Translations under genes and position numbers: made by a program | Assembly (NCBI GenBank): GCA_002293505.1 | Contig: DBDI01000001.1 | Coordinates: forward strand, 24,056-88,055 | Source of the DNA: Alistipes sp. UBA936 | GTDB lineage: Bacteria; Bacteroidota; Bacteroidia; Bacteroidales; Rikenellaceae | Direction of reading: 5' to 3' | DNA: 64,000 nt | The notes under the pieces: generated by a model | Seen by the model: the letters and a program-made list of their open reading frames with translations, nothing else | What the model was told of the DNA's origin: nothing | Database searches by the model: none | Shown: in pieces, positions 46,713 through 55,296 of the stretch | Position numbering within the stretch: the stretch's first letter is position 1 | Layout of the letters: every line of letters begins with the position of its first letter

Positions 46713-47317
46713 CCTCTTCTCGCGCGTCGTTTCCAGTATGTCAACAGTAGGAATCCCCACAGCGCCCCCCCCAGATGGGCGAAGTGGGCGATGTTGTCGG
46801 GCGAGAAGAGCGACCCACGGATGCCCAACAGCAGTTCGATGCCGCAGAAGATCAGTATCGCCCACTTCGCCTTCATCGGGATGGGTGGAATGAGGGGCAT
46901 AATGATGTCGTTCGGGTGTAGCATTCCGAACGCCAACAGCAAGCCGTAGATCGCTCCCGAAGCCCCAACGGTTGCATATCCCGAGCCTGTCAGCCAACAA
47001 ACCAACAACTGGGTCAGGCCCGCCCCGATGCCGCACACCATATAATAGGTCAGGAACCGCCGCGCCCCGAGGTCGTACTCGATCACTCGTCCGAACATCC
47101 ACAGGGTGAACATATTGAAGATGATGTGCTCCCACCCGCCGTGCATAAACATATAGGTCACCGGTTGCCACAAGCGAAACCAACCGCTACCGAGCGGAAA
47201 CAGTGCCAACGACGAAAGCAGGCCGTTCAGTCCCGTTGCGCCGATCCTGCCCGCAGTCCAGGTGATCAACCACAGCGCTATGTTGATTATCAACAGATTT
47301 TTTACGACTTTTCCCAT
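46709..47317 (-). CDS. Rhomboid family intramembrane serine protease
   Basis: Six-helix membrane protease of 202 residues. The first loop has the WQPVTYMFMHGGWEHIIFNM block with the conserved His and Asn, the catalytic Ser is in VGASGAIYG, and the catalytic His in NIAHFAHLGGALWG. Two bases separate its start from the mutL stop and it overlaps the EEP gene by 4 bases. Substrates are unknown; envelope quality control is plausible. Confidence 0.94.
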   Translation of the reverse strand: MGKVVKNLLIINIALWLITWTAGRIGATGLNGLLSSLALFPLGSGWFRLWQPVTYMFMHGGWEHIIFNMFTLWMFGRVIEYDLGARRFLTYYMVCGIGAGLTQLLVCWLTGSGYATVGASGAIYGLLLAFGMLHPNDIIMPLIPPIPMKAKWAILIFCGIELLLGIRGSLFSPDNIAHFAHLGGALWGFLLLTYWKRRARRG

Positions 47318-47319
47318 CT

Positions 47320-49107
47320 TTATTTCAGTTTTTGTCTTATCTCTTCTGGTGTGATCTCGGTCATCACGGCCTTGCCGCCCGGGGTAAAGTTTGGGCTTCC
47401 AGCTTCGGCCAGCGCACCGAGTAACGTCTCGACTTCGGCGGGCGTCATCCGCGTCACTTTTGCGGCACTTGCTCCCGCCCGAGCCATCGCCGCCGCGAGT
47501 CTTTGCCTTCGGTGGGTGTCGCCTTCGAACACACCGTCGCGCAAGGTATCCAAAATCTCGTAAACCACCTCGTCGATCCCATCCACAGTCACGTCGGGTG
47601 GCACTCCGGCGATCTCGATGCTGTGCTCGCCCGCGGGCCGGATGTCGAACCCAAGCGCCGCAAACTCATCCACGTGGTCTCTCGCCAATCCCGCATCTTC
47701 GGCCCCGAGAGCCATCCGCTCCGGAAACAACAGCTGTTGCGAGGCGCTGTGGCCCGACGTGATTGCCTTGTGCAGTCGTTCGAAAAGTACGGCTTCCCGC
47801 GCCCGCCGCAGGTCTATGGCGACAAATCGCGTGCCCCAAACAGCCGCCGCCAGTCCATCCCCCAGAGGAGTTACGTGCTCGAAACGGTTCAGAACGGAGT
47901 CGATCTCGGCAAACCGGGTCTGTGGGGCGGGTTCGTGTGTCGGGTCTTCTCGCTCAGGGCTAATGTATTCTATGTCAGTATTTTGGTGATTACCGAACGG
48001 GTTGTAGTCGGGTGAGCGTACCACGGACGGTTCCCGCAGCGGCATCTCGTACTTGAAGTCGGTCAGGGGCGGGATCTCCAGCCGCTCCTCCGAGTCGAAA
48101 TCCATCATCGGCACCGCACCGTTCTTGGCCAGCGTCTCCCTCACGGCTGCGTTAATTATCTGCCACACAGCCCCTTGATTGGAAAACTTCACCTCCGTTT
48201 TCTGCGGATGGACATTCACGTCGATCTGCTCCGGGTCGATCTCTATATAGAGAAAATATGGAATTTGGGTCGTTGTCGGGATCAGTTTTTCGTACGCCGA
48301 CAGGATCGCTTTGTGGAAAAATGCACTCTTGAAGAAGCGACCGTTGACGAACAAAAACTGCTCTCTGGTGCGTTGTCGCGCCGCTTCAGGCTTGCCCACG
48401 AACCCCTTTACACGCGCGATGGTCGTCTCCACCCCAACCTCCAGCAGCTTCGTCGCGCTGCCCTTACCCAGTATCCCGACCACCCGCTGGTGCAGCCCCC
48501 CGGCCGGAAGGTTGTAAACGGGCGCATCGTCGCGAAAAAGTTGGAAGGCGATCTCCGGATGCGCTAGCATAACACGCTGAAATTCAGTCAATATATGTGC
48601 CGACTCGGTGGAGCCTTTGTCGAGGAATTTCTTCCGCGCGGGCACGTTGTAGAACAGGTTCCGTATCCAGATTTGGGTTCCCTTTGGTGCTGCGACGGGC
48701 CCTTGGTCGCGAAACGTCCCTCCGTCGATAATCACCTGTGTTCCAATCTCTTGTGCCTCAGTTCGGGTATGCATCTCGACCTGGGCCACCGCGGCGATCG
48801 AAGCCAGCGCCTCACCTCGGAAACCGAACGTCATCAGTGCGTAAATGTCATCCACAGAGGCGATTTTGCTTGTTGCGTGGCGCTCGAAAGCCATCCGCGC
48901 GTCTTGCGGCGACATTCCCCGCCCGTCGTCCTTGATCTGTATCAGGTCGCGCCCTCCGTCGCGAAAATTCAGCGTCACCGCCCCGGCTCCGGCGTCTACT
49001 GCGTTCTCCATAAGCTCCTTAACCACCGACGCTGGCCGATTGACCACCTCTCCGGCGGCAATCTGATTCGCAACGGAATCGGGCAGAAGCTTGATGTGGT
49101 CGGCCAT
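47320..49107 (-). CDS. mutL: DNA mismatch repair protein MutL
   Basis: Coordinates MutS recognition with strand removal. The 595 residues have the N-terminal GHKL ATPase (IAAGEVVNRPASVVKELMENA, DDGRGM, TFGFRGEALASI) and a C-terminal dimerisation domain. The C-terminal endonuclease motif DQHAAHERI is not seen: the region reads RAREAVLFERLHKA, so an intrinsic nicking activity looks lost or very divergent. The ATG at 49107 directly abuts the stop of the small membrane protein gene. Confidence 0.95.
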   Translation of the reverse strand: MADHIKLLPDSVANQIAAGEVVNRPASVVKELMENAVDAGAGAVTLNFRDGGRDLIQIKDDGRGMSPQDARMAFERHATSKIASVDDIYALMTFGFRGEALASIAAVAQVEMHTRTEAQEIGTQVIIDGGTFRDQGPVAAPKGTQIWIRNLFYNVPARKKFLDKGSTESAHILTEFQRVMLAHPEIAFQLFRDDAPVYNLPAGGLHQRVVGILGKGSATKLLEVGVETTIARVKGFVGKPEAARQRTREQFLFVNGRFFKSAFFHKAILSAYEKLIPTTTQIPYFLYIEIDPEQIDVNVHPQKTEVKFSNQGAVWQIINAAVRETLAKNGAVPMMDFDSEERLEIPPLTDFKYEMPLREPSVVRSPDYNPFGNHQNTDIEYISPEREDPTHEPAPQTRFAEIDSVLNRFEHVTPLGDGLAAAVWGTRFVAIDLRRAREAVLFERLHKAITSGHSASQQLLFPERMALGAEDAGLARDHVDEFAALGFDIRPAGEHSIEIAGVPPDVTVDGIDEVVYEILDTLRDGVFEGDTHRRQRLAAAMARAGASAAKVTRMTPAEVETLLGALAEAGSPNFTPGGKAVMTEITPEEIRQKLK

Positions 49108-49476
49108 CTATTTGAAGTATAACATCCACACGATCAGCACGATCAGTACGAGCATTCCGATCAATACGGCCGTGCTGCGTTGCTTCCTGCGGCGACCCCT
49201 CATCTGCTTGGCTGCGTTGGCGTTACCGCGTCGAGCCGCAATGTGCTCGCGCAACAGCGCCCCGGGAACGTACGCGGCGTCGCCGGAAACCCCACCTGCC
49301 TCGTCGACCTCGGAAGTCCCAGTCGCTCCGGCTCCCGCTTCTGTCGTCCCCGGAGCTTTGTACCGCTCGCCCAGAACGATCTTTTTTCGCTCCTCGCGTG
49401 CCTCCTTTTCGGGGTCGTAATATCGTGGTTTATAGTCGAATCCGCGCGGTTTACGCTGGTTGAAAAAAAGTGCCAT
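49108..49476 (-). CDS. Small single-pass membrane protein of unknown function
   Basis: A 122-residue protein with a basic N-terminus (FFNQRKPRGFDYKPRYYDPEKE), a charged helical segment, a Gly/Ala/Thr-rich middle and a C-terminal membrane helix (about residues 103-119, VLIGMLVLIVLIVWMLYF), so it is a tail-anchored protein with most of its mass in the cytoplasm. The RKPRGFDYKPRY motif recurs in Bacteroidetes proteins of this kind next to mutL or chaperone genes as I recall; no function is known. Stop and start with mutL are contiguous. Confidence 0.7.
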   Translation of the reverse strand: MALFFNQRKPRGFDYKPRYYDPEKEAREERKKIVLGERYKAPGTTEAGAGATGTSEVDEAGGVSGDAAYVPGALLREHIAARRGNANAAKQMRGRRRKQRSTAVLIGMLVLIVLIVWMLYFK

Positions 49477-49492
49477 AACTTGTGCCTCCTTA

Positions 49493-50707
49493 TTACCTGA
49501 AAAAGCTTCTCATTCGTTCGAATATGCCTCCGGTTTTGGTTCCGCTCGGGGCCTTTGCGAAGGCTGATTTTCGGGCCAGTTCCTCGACCATTTTCTTCTC
49601 CTCTGCCGTCAGCTTTGCCGGCACCGCGATATCGATCACCACCAACAGATCTCCTGTCCCATAGCCGTTTACATCCGGTAGCCCCTTGCCTTTCAGCCTC
49701 AGTACCTTTCCCGCTTGCGTTCCCGGTTCGACCGTAATCTTGGCCTTTCCGTCCACCGTCGGTACCTCGACACTGCCCCCGAGGATCGCCACCGGTACCG
49801 TAATGTTCAGATTATGAATCAGATCCACTCCGTTGCGTTGTAGCTCGGAACGCTTCTCCTCCTCGATAATTACCAGTAGGTCACCGTTCACTCCCCCGTG
49901 CCGTGCGGCGTTTCCTTTTCCGCTGATCGTCAGCTGCATACCTTCTCCCACTCCAGCCGGTATGCGGATTTCGACCACTTCGTCGGCCTTCACTACTCCT
50001 TCGCCCTTGCACTTTTCGCACTGCTCGGTGATGACTTTTCCGCTCCCGCCGCAGGTGTGACATACCTGAGTTGTTTGTGTCCGCCCGAAGAATGTATTCA
50101 CGCTTCTGGTTTCCACTCCTGAGCCGTTGCAGGTTGGACAGGTTTTGTACGAATCCGGGGTCTTAGCTCCCGTTCCGCCACACTTGTCACACGGGATCAA
50201 CTTTGTGATTTTCAGCTTCTTGACCGTTCCGTGAGCAATCTCTTTCAGCGTCAGTCGTACCTTCACCCTCAAGTCCGAGCCGCGGTTCACTCTCCTCGCT
50301 CCGCCCCCTCCTCCGAATCCGCTGAACCCTCCGAAACTTCCTCCGAAATCGTCACCGTATGCACCCCCGAAGTGGCCTCCGAATATGTCTCCGAAGTTTC
50401 GGAAGATGTCTTCCATCGTGAATCCGCCCGCGCTGCCGTAGGTTCCGCCACCCCCGCCGCCTCCGAATCCGCCCGCCCCGCCCATTCCGGCGTGGCCGAA
50501 CTGGTCGTAGCGCGCTTTTTTGTCGGCGTTGCTTAGTACGTCATACGCTTCGGCGGCCTCTTTGAACTTCTCTTCGGCTTCTTTGTCGCCCGGATTTTTG
50601 TCCGGATGGTACTTGATAGCCGCTTGTCGGTATGCTTTTTTTATTTCGTCGGCTGTGGCACTTTTGCTCACACCGAGCACCTCGTAATAGTCTCTCTTGC
50701 TTGCCAT
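49493..50707 (-). CDS. dnaJ: Chaperone DnaJ
   Basis: Hsp40 co-chaperone of DnaK. The 404 residues hold the J domain with HPD ([10 protein letters not shown]), a long Gly/Phe-rich linker (about 75-150), the zinc domain with four CxxCxGxG-type repeats ([32 protein letters not shown]) and the beta-sandwich substrate domain. The linker is somewhat longer and richer in glycine than in E. coli. It follows grpE by 16 bases. dnaK is not in the window. Confidence 0.97.
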   Translation of the reverse strand: MASKRDYYEVLGVSKSATADEIKKAYRQAAIKYHPDKNPGDKEAEEKFKEAAEAYDVLSNADKKARYDQFGHAGMGGAGGFGGGGGGGTYGSAGGFTMEDIFRNFGDIFGGHFGGAYGDDFGGSFGGFSGFGGGGGARRVNRGSDLRVKVRLTLKEIAHGTVKKLKITKLIPCDKCGGTGAKTPDSYKTCPTCNGSGVETRSVNTFFGRTQTTQVCHTCGGSGKVITEQCEKCKGEGVVKADEVVEIRIPAGVGEGMQLTISGKGNAARHGGVNGDLLVIIEEEKRSELQRNGVDLIHNLNITVPVAILGGSVEVPTVDGKAKITVEPGTQAGKVLRLKGKGLPDVNGYGTGDLLVVIDIAVPAKLTAEEKKMVEELARKSAFAKAPSGTKTGGIFERMRSFFR

Positions 50708-50723
50708 TGTGATTCTGCGTAGC

Positions 50724-51317
50724 TTAGTGTCCGACTACGACTTTTGCGTGTCGGATTATTCGTTCGCCCATCCGGTATCCCTTTTGCACGACGTCGATAA
50801 TTCGTCCTTTGTGGGCATCTTCGGTTGCTTCGATCCTCGCCACGGCTTCGTGTAGATCGGTGTCGAGTTCATTTCCCACTGCTTCGATTTCGGCCAGTCC
50901 TCGGCTTTTCAGCTTTCCCCGCAGTTTGTTGTCTATCAGCAGTATGCCCTGTTTTACTGCCTCCAGGTCGTCCGCTCCTTCGATGGCTTCCAAGGCGCGG
51001 TCCATATCGTCCAGCACCTCCAGCAGCGAGCGCACAACGTCCTCTCCTCCGGCTGTCAGAATTTCAAGTTTTTCGCGACTCGTTCGCTTCTTGTAGTTGT
51101 CGAATTCGGCCACCAGGCGCGTGTATTTGTCCTTCCACTCGGCCATTTCGGGGTCGAAATCCTGGTCTCCCACCGAGGCCACACTTCCCTCGTCCAGCGG
51201 ATTTACGTACTCTTCGCTCTGTGGTTCGCTTTGCGTTTTGTCTCCTCCGGTGAATTCGCGGTCCACCGCAATATCCTGATCACTTGTGTGTTCCAAGGTT
51301 TTTTCGTCGTTTGCCAT
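50724..51317 (-). CDS. grpE: Nucleotide exchange factor GrpE
   Basis: Dimeric exchange factor for DnaK. The 197 residues have an acidic disordered N-terminus (about 1-60), a long coiled coil ([21 protein letters not shown]) and the C-terminal beta domain ending in [17 protein letters not shown]. The ATG at 51317 follows an AGGAG sequence at Shine-Dalgarno spacing, one of few in this window. It is the promoter-proximal gene of a grpE, dnaJ, small membrane protein, mutL, rhomboid, EEP series. Confidence 0.96.
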   Translation of the reverse strand: MANDEKTLEHTSDQDIAVDREFTGGDKTQSEPQSEEYVNPLDEGSVASVGDQDFDPEMAEWKDKYTRLVAEFDNYKKRTSREKLEILTAGGEDVVRSLLEVLDDMDRALEAIEGADDLEAVKQGILLIDNKLRGKLKSRGLAEIEAVGNELDTDLHEAVARIEATEDAHKGRIIDVVQKGYRMGERIIRHAKVVVGH

Positions 51318-51335
51318 AATGCTCCTAATTTTGGT

Positions 51336-51343
51336 CAAAATTA
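51336..51343 (-). promoter_or_regulatory. -7 element of the grpE operon promoter
   Basis: TAATTTTG on the minus strand, 18 bases before the grpE ATG; the leader contains AGGAG. Divergent to the phosphatase promoter. Confidence 0.55.
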
Positions 51344-51356
51344 CTAAAATTTTTCG

Positions 51357-51364
51357 TATCTTCG
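51357..51364 (+). promoter_or_regulatory. -7 element of the tyrosine phosphatase promoter
   Basis: TATCTTCG (seven of eight matches) ends 6 bases before the ATG at 51371, predicting an almost leaderless mRNA. Confidence 0.45.
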
Positions 51365-51370
51365 CGACAA

Positions 51371-51844
51371 ATGAAGCTACTTTTTGTGTGCCTCGGTAAT
51401 ATCTGTCGCTCTCCGGCAGCCGAGGGAGTGATGCAGCATCTTGTTGCTCAGCAGGGTCTTAGCAATCACATCGAGTGTGATTCGGCTGGCACTTACGGGG
51501 GTCACGCAGGCGAACTGCCCGATTCCCGAATGAGGGTTGCTGCGGCTCGACGGGGATACGATTTGCGTAGTCTGTCGCGTCAGATCCGCTCGGAGGACTT
51601 CGACCGCTTCGATATGATTTTGGTGATGGATGACTCTAATTATGAGCGAGTTCACCGCCTGGCTCCGTCGCTCGAAGCTGCCGGGAAGATTTTTCGGATG
51701 ACCGAATTTTGCCGCCGCCATCCCGACGCCACCCACGTTCCCGACCCCTATTACGAAGGCTCCGAGGGATTTGAGCGGGTGTTGGATCTGTTGGAGGACG
51801 CCTGCGAGGGGTTGCTGGTTTTCGTCAAAACAGCGTTGTCCTAA
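51371..51844 (+). CDS. Low-molecular-weight protein-tyrosine phosphatase
   Basis: Cytoplasmic phosphatase of 157 residues. The P-loop VCLGNICRSP (C-x5-R-S) is at residues 6-15 and the general acid Asp lies in VPDPYYEG near residue 125. These enzymes often counter bacterial tyrosine kinases in capsule or exopolysaccharide control; no kinase gene is adjacent. Stop codon TAA interlocks with that of ispE in CTAA (51841-51844). Confidence 0.94.
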   Translation: MKLLFVCLGNICRSPAAEGVMQHLVAQQGLSNHIECDSAGTYGGHAGELPDSRMRVAAARRGYDLRSLSRQIRSEDFDRFDMILVMDDSNYERVHRLAPSLEAAGKIFRMTEFCRRHPDATHVPDPYYEGSEGFERVLDLLEDACEGLLVFVKTALS

Positions 51845-52764
51845 TTGTTGATTTGTTCTACGTGTAAGAAGATATGGTTTCCGCCGAGTTCTGCGGCAAC
51901 GAGCTCCGGGCGGGTTTCATATAGACCGTAAACTGCTGACCCTGAACCGGACATCGAAGCATACACCGCGCCCGCACGATAGAGCGCCTCTTTCAAGCGG
52001 CCGATCTCTTGATGACGGGCGAACACGCTGGTCTCAAAGTCGTTTACGAGTCCCTCGCGCCATTCCTGCACTGGTCTAGCCAGAATTTCCGACAGCGACG
52101 GCCCCTCCTCGCTCGGCGTTACACCCGCATATGCTTCCGCCGTTGAGACTGACACTGAGGGCTTTGCGATTGCCAGCCATAGTCCACCCAGATCGACATC
52201 CACCGGCTCCATTGCCTCGCCGCGGCCCGTGCAAAGTTGTGCGCCGGAGTTTTTTTTAAGCGAACCTTCCGCTTTGCCCGAGCCTCTCCCGAGCGCCCTC
52301 ACAAAAAACGGTACATCGCTGCCCAGACGCGCCCCAAGTTCTTCAAGTTCGGCGTCTGATAACTCCATCGCAAACTCCTCATTCACAGATATTAATACCG
52401 CTGCTGCATCCGCTGATCCACCCCCCAAACCCGCTCCCGTCGGCACTCGTTTTCGCAGCCTGATGAGCGCTTCCCCGATGCCGAACTCTTGTTGCAGCAG
52501 CCTCAGCGCACGCATACAAATATTCATTTCTGGCGGACAATCGAGCGCGTCGCCCGTCACTTCCAGCGCTGAATTAGCCGCAACCGCTGCCGGGGCAGGA
52601 TAGGGTGGCGGGGTAGTCGACAAGAAATCCAACGACCTGACACTCAGGTCGTCATATAACCCTCTCACGGGCACCATCACCGTCTCTATGTCGTGAAAAC
52701 CGTCCGCACGGCGCCTAAGCACACGCAGACCCAAGTTGATTTTACAGCAGGCTCGAATCTCCAT
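51841..52764 (-). CDS. ispE: 4-diphosphocytidyl-2-C-methyl-D-erythritol kinase
   Basis: GHMP kinase of the MEP isoprenoid pathway. The 307 residues begin with ACCKINLGLRVLRRRADGFHD (catalytic Lys region), carry the ATP loop PTGAGLGGGSADAAAVL and the GSDVPFF and MSGSGSAVYG blocks. The frame extends far upstream to 53373, but that part is antisense to the GSCFA gene; the ATG at 52764 lies 7 bases after a -7 box. A Lys/Asn-containing insert near GSLKKNSGAQ is the only oddity. Confidence 0.94.
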   Translation of the reverse strand: MEIRACCKINLGLRVLRRRADGFHDIETVMVPVRGLYDDLSVRSLDFLSTTPPPYPAPAAVAANSALEVTGDALDCPPEMNICMRALRLLQQEFGIGEALIRLRKRVPTGAGLGGGSADAAAVLISVNEEFAMELSDAELEELGARLGSDVPFFVRALGRGSGKAEGSLKKNSGAQLCTGRGEAMEPVDVDLGGLWLAIAKPSVSVSTAEAYAGVTPSEEGPSLSEILARPVQEWREGLVNDFETSVFARHQEIGRLKEALYRAGAVYASMSGSGSAVYGLYETRPELVAAELGGNHIFLHVEQINN

Positions 52765-52771
52765 AATTTCA

Positions 52772-52789
52772 CAAAAATAACTATTTTTG
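52772..52789. promoter_or_regulatory. Back-to-back -7 elements, divergent promoter
   Basis: CAAAAATA (52772-52779, reads TATTTTTG on the minus strand), AC, then TATTTTTG (52782-52789, plus). The two perfect boxes are 2 bases apart and point outward to ispE and the GSCFA gene. The ispE ATG is only 7 bases from its box. Confidence 0.6.
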
Positions 52790-52800
52790 TTCAGATTTTT

Positions 52801-52828
52801 CTCGAATTTTGCCCGAAAAGCGTTCGAG
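52801..52828 (+). promoter_or_regulatory. Leader hairpin of the GSCFA gene
   Basis: CTCGAA (52801-52806) and TTCGAG (52823-52828) pair, with TTTT and AAAA able to extend the stem around GCCCG. It lies in the 54-base leader between promoter and start codon. Function unknown. Confidence 0.35.
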
Positions 52829-52843
52829 TTTGTTCGCAAATTT

Positions 52844-53686
52844 ATGAAATTTCGCACAGAAATCTCCATTCCCTCGTGGCCCCGGCCGATCGACCATCGA
52901 GCGCGTATTTTCAGTGTCGGTTCGTGTTTTGCGGATCGCATTTCGGAGCGTCTTCGGCGCGCCAAGTTCCACATTACCAGCAATCTTTCCGGCGTTTTGT
53001 ACAATCCTTCTTCGATCGCCGACGCACTCTCCGGTTGGTTTGCCGAGGGGCTTCCGGAGCTTCGCGCGGCTGATGTCATAATCGTGACTTTCGGTACTGC
53101 TTGGGTTTGGGAGCTCGATGGGCGCGTTGTGGCTAATTGTGAGCGACGCCCGGCCCACCTTTTCACTCGCCGTAGGCTCTCGGTTGCGGAAATCGTCGAG
53201 CGTTTTAGTTCGCTGTTATCCAATGAGTTATCATCACAGCAAGTCGTCTTTACACTCTCTCCTGTGCGCCATTTGGGTGGTGACGCCGGATGTGGGTTCA
53301 CCGACAATTCGCTCTCCAAGGCGGTGTTGCGCGTCGCGATCGGCGAGCTCGCTGAACGCTTCCCTGGTGTCACATATTTTCCTGCTTATGAGATAGTTAA
53401 CGATGATCTTCGCGACTATCGTTTTTATGGCCCCGACCTTGTGCACCCCTCGGTGGAGGCTGTGGATTATATTTGGGAAAAATTTTCCGAAGCGGCCCTT
53501 TCGCCATCCGCTCGCGCACTGTTGCCCGAGATCGAGGCCATTCTTCGCGCTACCGAGCACCGCCCATTTTCGCCTGATGGTGAGGAATATATACGGTTTC
53601 GTGAAACAATGTCCACCCGCGTTCGCGACCTTGCCGCCCACCACCCCGAGCTCGATTTGCGCGCCGAAATTGAATTTTTTGGCTAA
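52844..53686 (+). CDS. GSCFA domain protein
   Basis: The 280-residue protein is named for its motif, here SVGSCFADRISERL near residue 20, which places a Ser at the position of the SGNH/GDSL nucleophile. Further blocks are VTFGTAWVWE, LTLSPVRHLGGD-like TLSPVRH and FPAYEIVNDDLRDYRFY. Members are thought to be SGNH-type hydrolases acting on unknown esters. The ATG at 52844 follows the leader hairpin and fits the usual MKFRTEIS start better than upstream codons. The gene is alone; the next gene has its own promoter. Confidence 0.88.
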   Translation: MKFRTEISIPSWPRPIDHRARIFSVGSCFADRISERLRRAKFHITSNLSGVLYNPSSIADALSGWFAEGLPELRAADVIIVTFGTAWVWELDGRVVANCERRPAHLFTRRRLSVAEIVERFSSLLSNELSSQQVVFTLSPVRHLGGDAGCGFTDNSLSKAVLRVAIGELAERFPGVTYFPAYEIVNDDLRDYRFYGPDLVHPSVEAVDYIWEKFSEAALSPSARALLPEIEAILRATEHRPFSPDGEEYIRFRETMSTRVRDLAAHHPELDLRAEIEFFG

Positions 53687-53692
53687 AATCAC

Positions 53693-53717
53693 TACATTTG
53701 CGCCTTATTATATAAGG
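53693..53717 (+). promoter_or_regulatory. Promoter element and leader hairpin of the phosphatase-like operon
   Basis: -7 element TACATTTG at 53693-53700, then a perfect 6-bp hairpin CCTTAT/ATAAGG (53703-53717) at the predicted 5' end of the mRNA, 10 bases before the ATG at 53728. A 5'-terminal stem may stabilise the transcript. Confidence 0.45.
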
Positions 53718-53727
53718 TACGCGCCCG

Positions 53728-55296
53728 ATGCGAAAACTCATACTCTCTGCGCTCTGTTTGTTGCTCGCCTGCTCGTCGCCCGTCGGGTTGCTGGCTCAGA
53801 CTCCTGTTTCGCCGCCTAAACTCGTTGTTAATGTGGTTGTTAGCGGCTTGTCGTGGGATCAGCTTCGCGTCTTGCGCGATAATCTTTCCGGCGAAGGCTT
53901 TTCTCGCTTTACCGCCGAGGGAATGACGTTCGATGCGGCGTATTATACTTATATGCAAACACTTACGCCCGTTGGTCTGGCGACACTTACAACAGGCTCC
54001 GAACCATCGATGCACGGTGTTGTCGGATCGGCTTGGGTCGATTACGTAACTGCTGAGCGTGTGGAACTTACGGCCGATCTTTCTGTGCAAGGACTCGGCA
54101 CCGGCCCAGGCGAGGGTGCCCACTCGCCACACCATTTGATTATGTCCACCCTGGGTGATAAATTAGTGGCTCAATATCCTGACAGTAAATCTTTTAGTAT
54201 TGCTGCCGATCCCGTTTCCGCGGTTGTCTCCGCTGGCCTGCACGGTACTGCTTTGTGGATGGATTCAGGTCGCGCTTCGTGGCATTCGTCAACCCATTAT
54301 ATGTCGCGGCTTCCCGAGTGGATTGTGGCGTATAATACTGAACGTGAGGCGATTCGCTTTCTCGACAGCGGTTGGTCTCTGGCTCGTCCGCGCGGGCAGT
54401 ACTTAAGTCGTCGTAATACGATTTTTCCTGGCGGAACTGGCAATCGAATTCCGCGTTTCGATAATTATAATTCACTTACTCATAGTCCTTTCGGTAATTC
54501 TCTTGTGCTTAATTTTGCGGCCCGGATACTAACCGAAGAGAACCTTGGAACGGACGATGCGACTGACATTCTGACCGTTTGCCTCGATTCAACACGTTGG
54601 ATTGGTGAGACTTACGGGCCCGGCTCGATGGAGGTCGAGGATATGATATATCGGCTCGATATGGATCTTGGCGGACTTGTCGACGCCGTGACGCGGCAAG
54701 TGCAACTTTCTGAGGTATTGTTTGTTATAACGTCCGACCACGGCCTTGGCGAGAATGTCCGCGACCACTTCAATGTGGCCCAGTTTCGCACGATCCTGAA
54801 CAGTTTTTTGGTCGCACAGTTTGGCCCTGGCGAATGGGTGCTGGATTGCATCGACAGGGAGGTTTTCTTGAATCGTAACTTAGTGTACCAAAGTGGATTA
54901 AGCCTTGCCGAGGTGCAGAATCGTGCGGCGACTTTTGCGCTTCAGTTTCGCGGCGTGTCGCACGTTTTGACCTCCACTGCGCTCGGTGGCGGCTACTTCG
55001 GCGCGGGTTGGGGACGTGCGATGCAACGTAGTTTTTACCCTCGTCGGGGCGGCGACCTCGTCCTGAACCTGATGCCCGGTTGGATCGAACAGCGTGACGG
55101 TGCGGTGAGCCTTTCCGGGTCGATGTACGACTACGATACGCACGTTCCGTTGATCTTTTTTGGCTGGCAAATTCCCTCGGGACGAGTAAGTGAACCTGTT
55201 GATATAACGCAAGTTGCACCCACTATTGCGTATCTCCTCGGCCTTGCTCGACCGATGGGTACCGACGCCGAAATCCTACCAATTTTAGTGAAATGA
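53728..55296 (+). CDS. PafA-like alkaline-phosphatase-superfamily protein with lost active site
   Basis: Exported 522-residue protein (signal about 1-24) with the fold of Bacteroidetes PafA phosphatases. Aligning by eye, most active-site residues are gone: the first metal Asp (VVxDQ) is Ser39 in VVVSGLSWD, the Asn of GNDW is Ser in GSAW, the KDR clamp reads AAD, and the STDYxGH metal ligands read STRWIGE. The Thr in TLTPVG, the DH in TSDHG and the His in DTHVP remain. It is probably a non-catalytic binding protein. It starts a four-gene run with sufE, DUF59 and DUF2851 in which every junction overlaps by 4 bases, so translation is likely coupled. Confidence 0.8.
   Translation: MRKLILSALCLLLACSSPVGLLAQTPVSPPKLVVNVVVSGLSWDQLRVLRDNLSGEGFSRFTAEGMTFDAAYYTYMQTLTPVGLATLTTGSEPSMHGVVGSAWVDYVTAERVELTADLSVQGLGTGPGEGAHSPHHLIMSTLGDKLVAQYPDSKSFSIAADPVSAVVSAGLHGTALWMDSGRASWHSSTHYMSRLPEWIVAYNTEREAIRFLDSGWSLARPRGQYLSRRNTIFPGGTGNRIPRFDNYNSLTHSPFGNSLVLNFAARILTEENLGTDDATDILTVCLDSTRWIGETYGPGSMEVEDMIYRLDMDLGGLVDAVTRQVQLSEVLFVITSDHGLGENVRDHFNVAQFRTILNSFLVAQFGPGEWVLDCIDREVFLNRNLVYQSGLSLAEVQNRAATFALQFRGVSHVLTSTALGGGYFGAGWGRAMQRSFYPRRGGDLVLNLMPGWIEQRDGAVSLSGSMYDYDTHVPLIFFGWQIPSGRVSEPVDITQVAPTIAYLLGLARPMGTDAEILPILVK

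Noticed and set aside
50281..50500. Repeat array or CRISPR in a C/T-rich region
   Set aside because: It is the Gly/Phe-rich linker of dnaJ; repeat units are irregular and there are no spacers.
52765..53373. Upstream extension of ispE to 53373
   Set aside because: It lies antisense to the GSCFA gene and across the divergent promoter; IspE similarity begins at the ATG at 52764.
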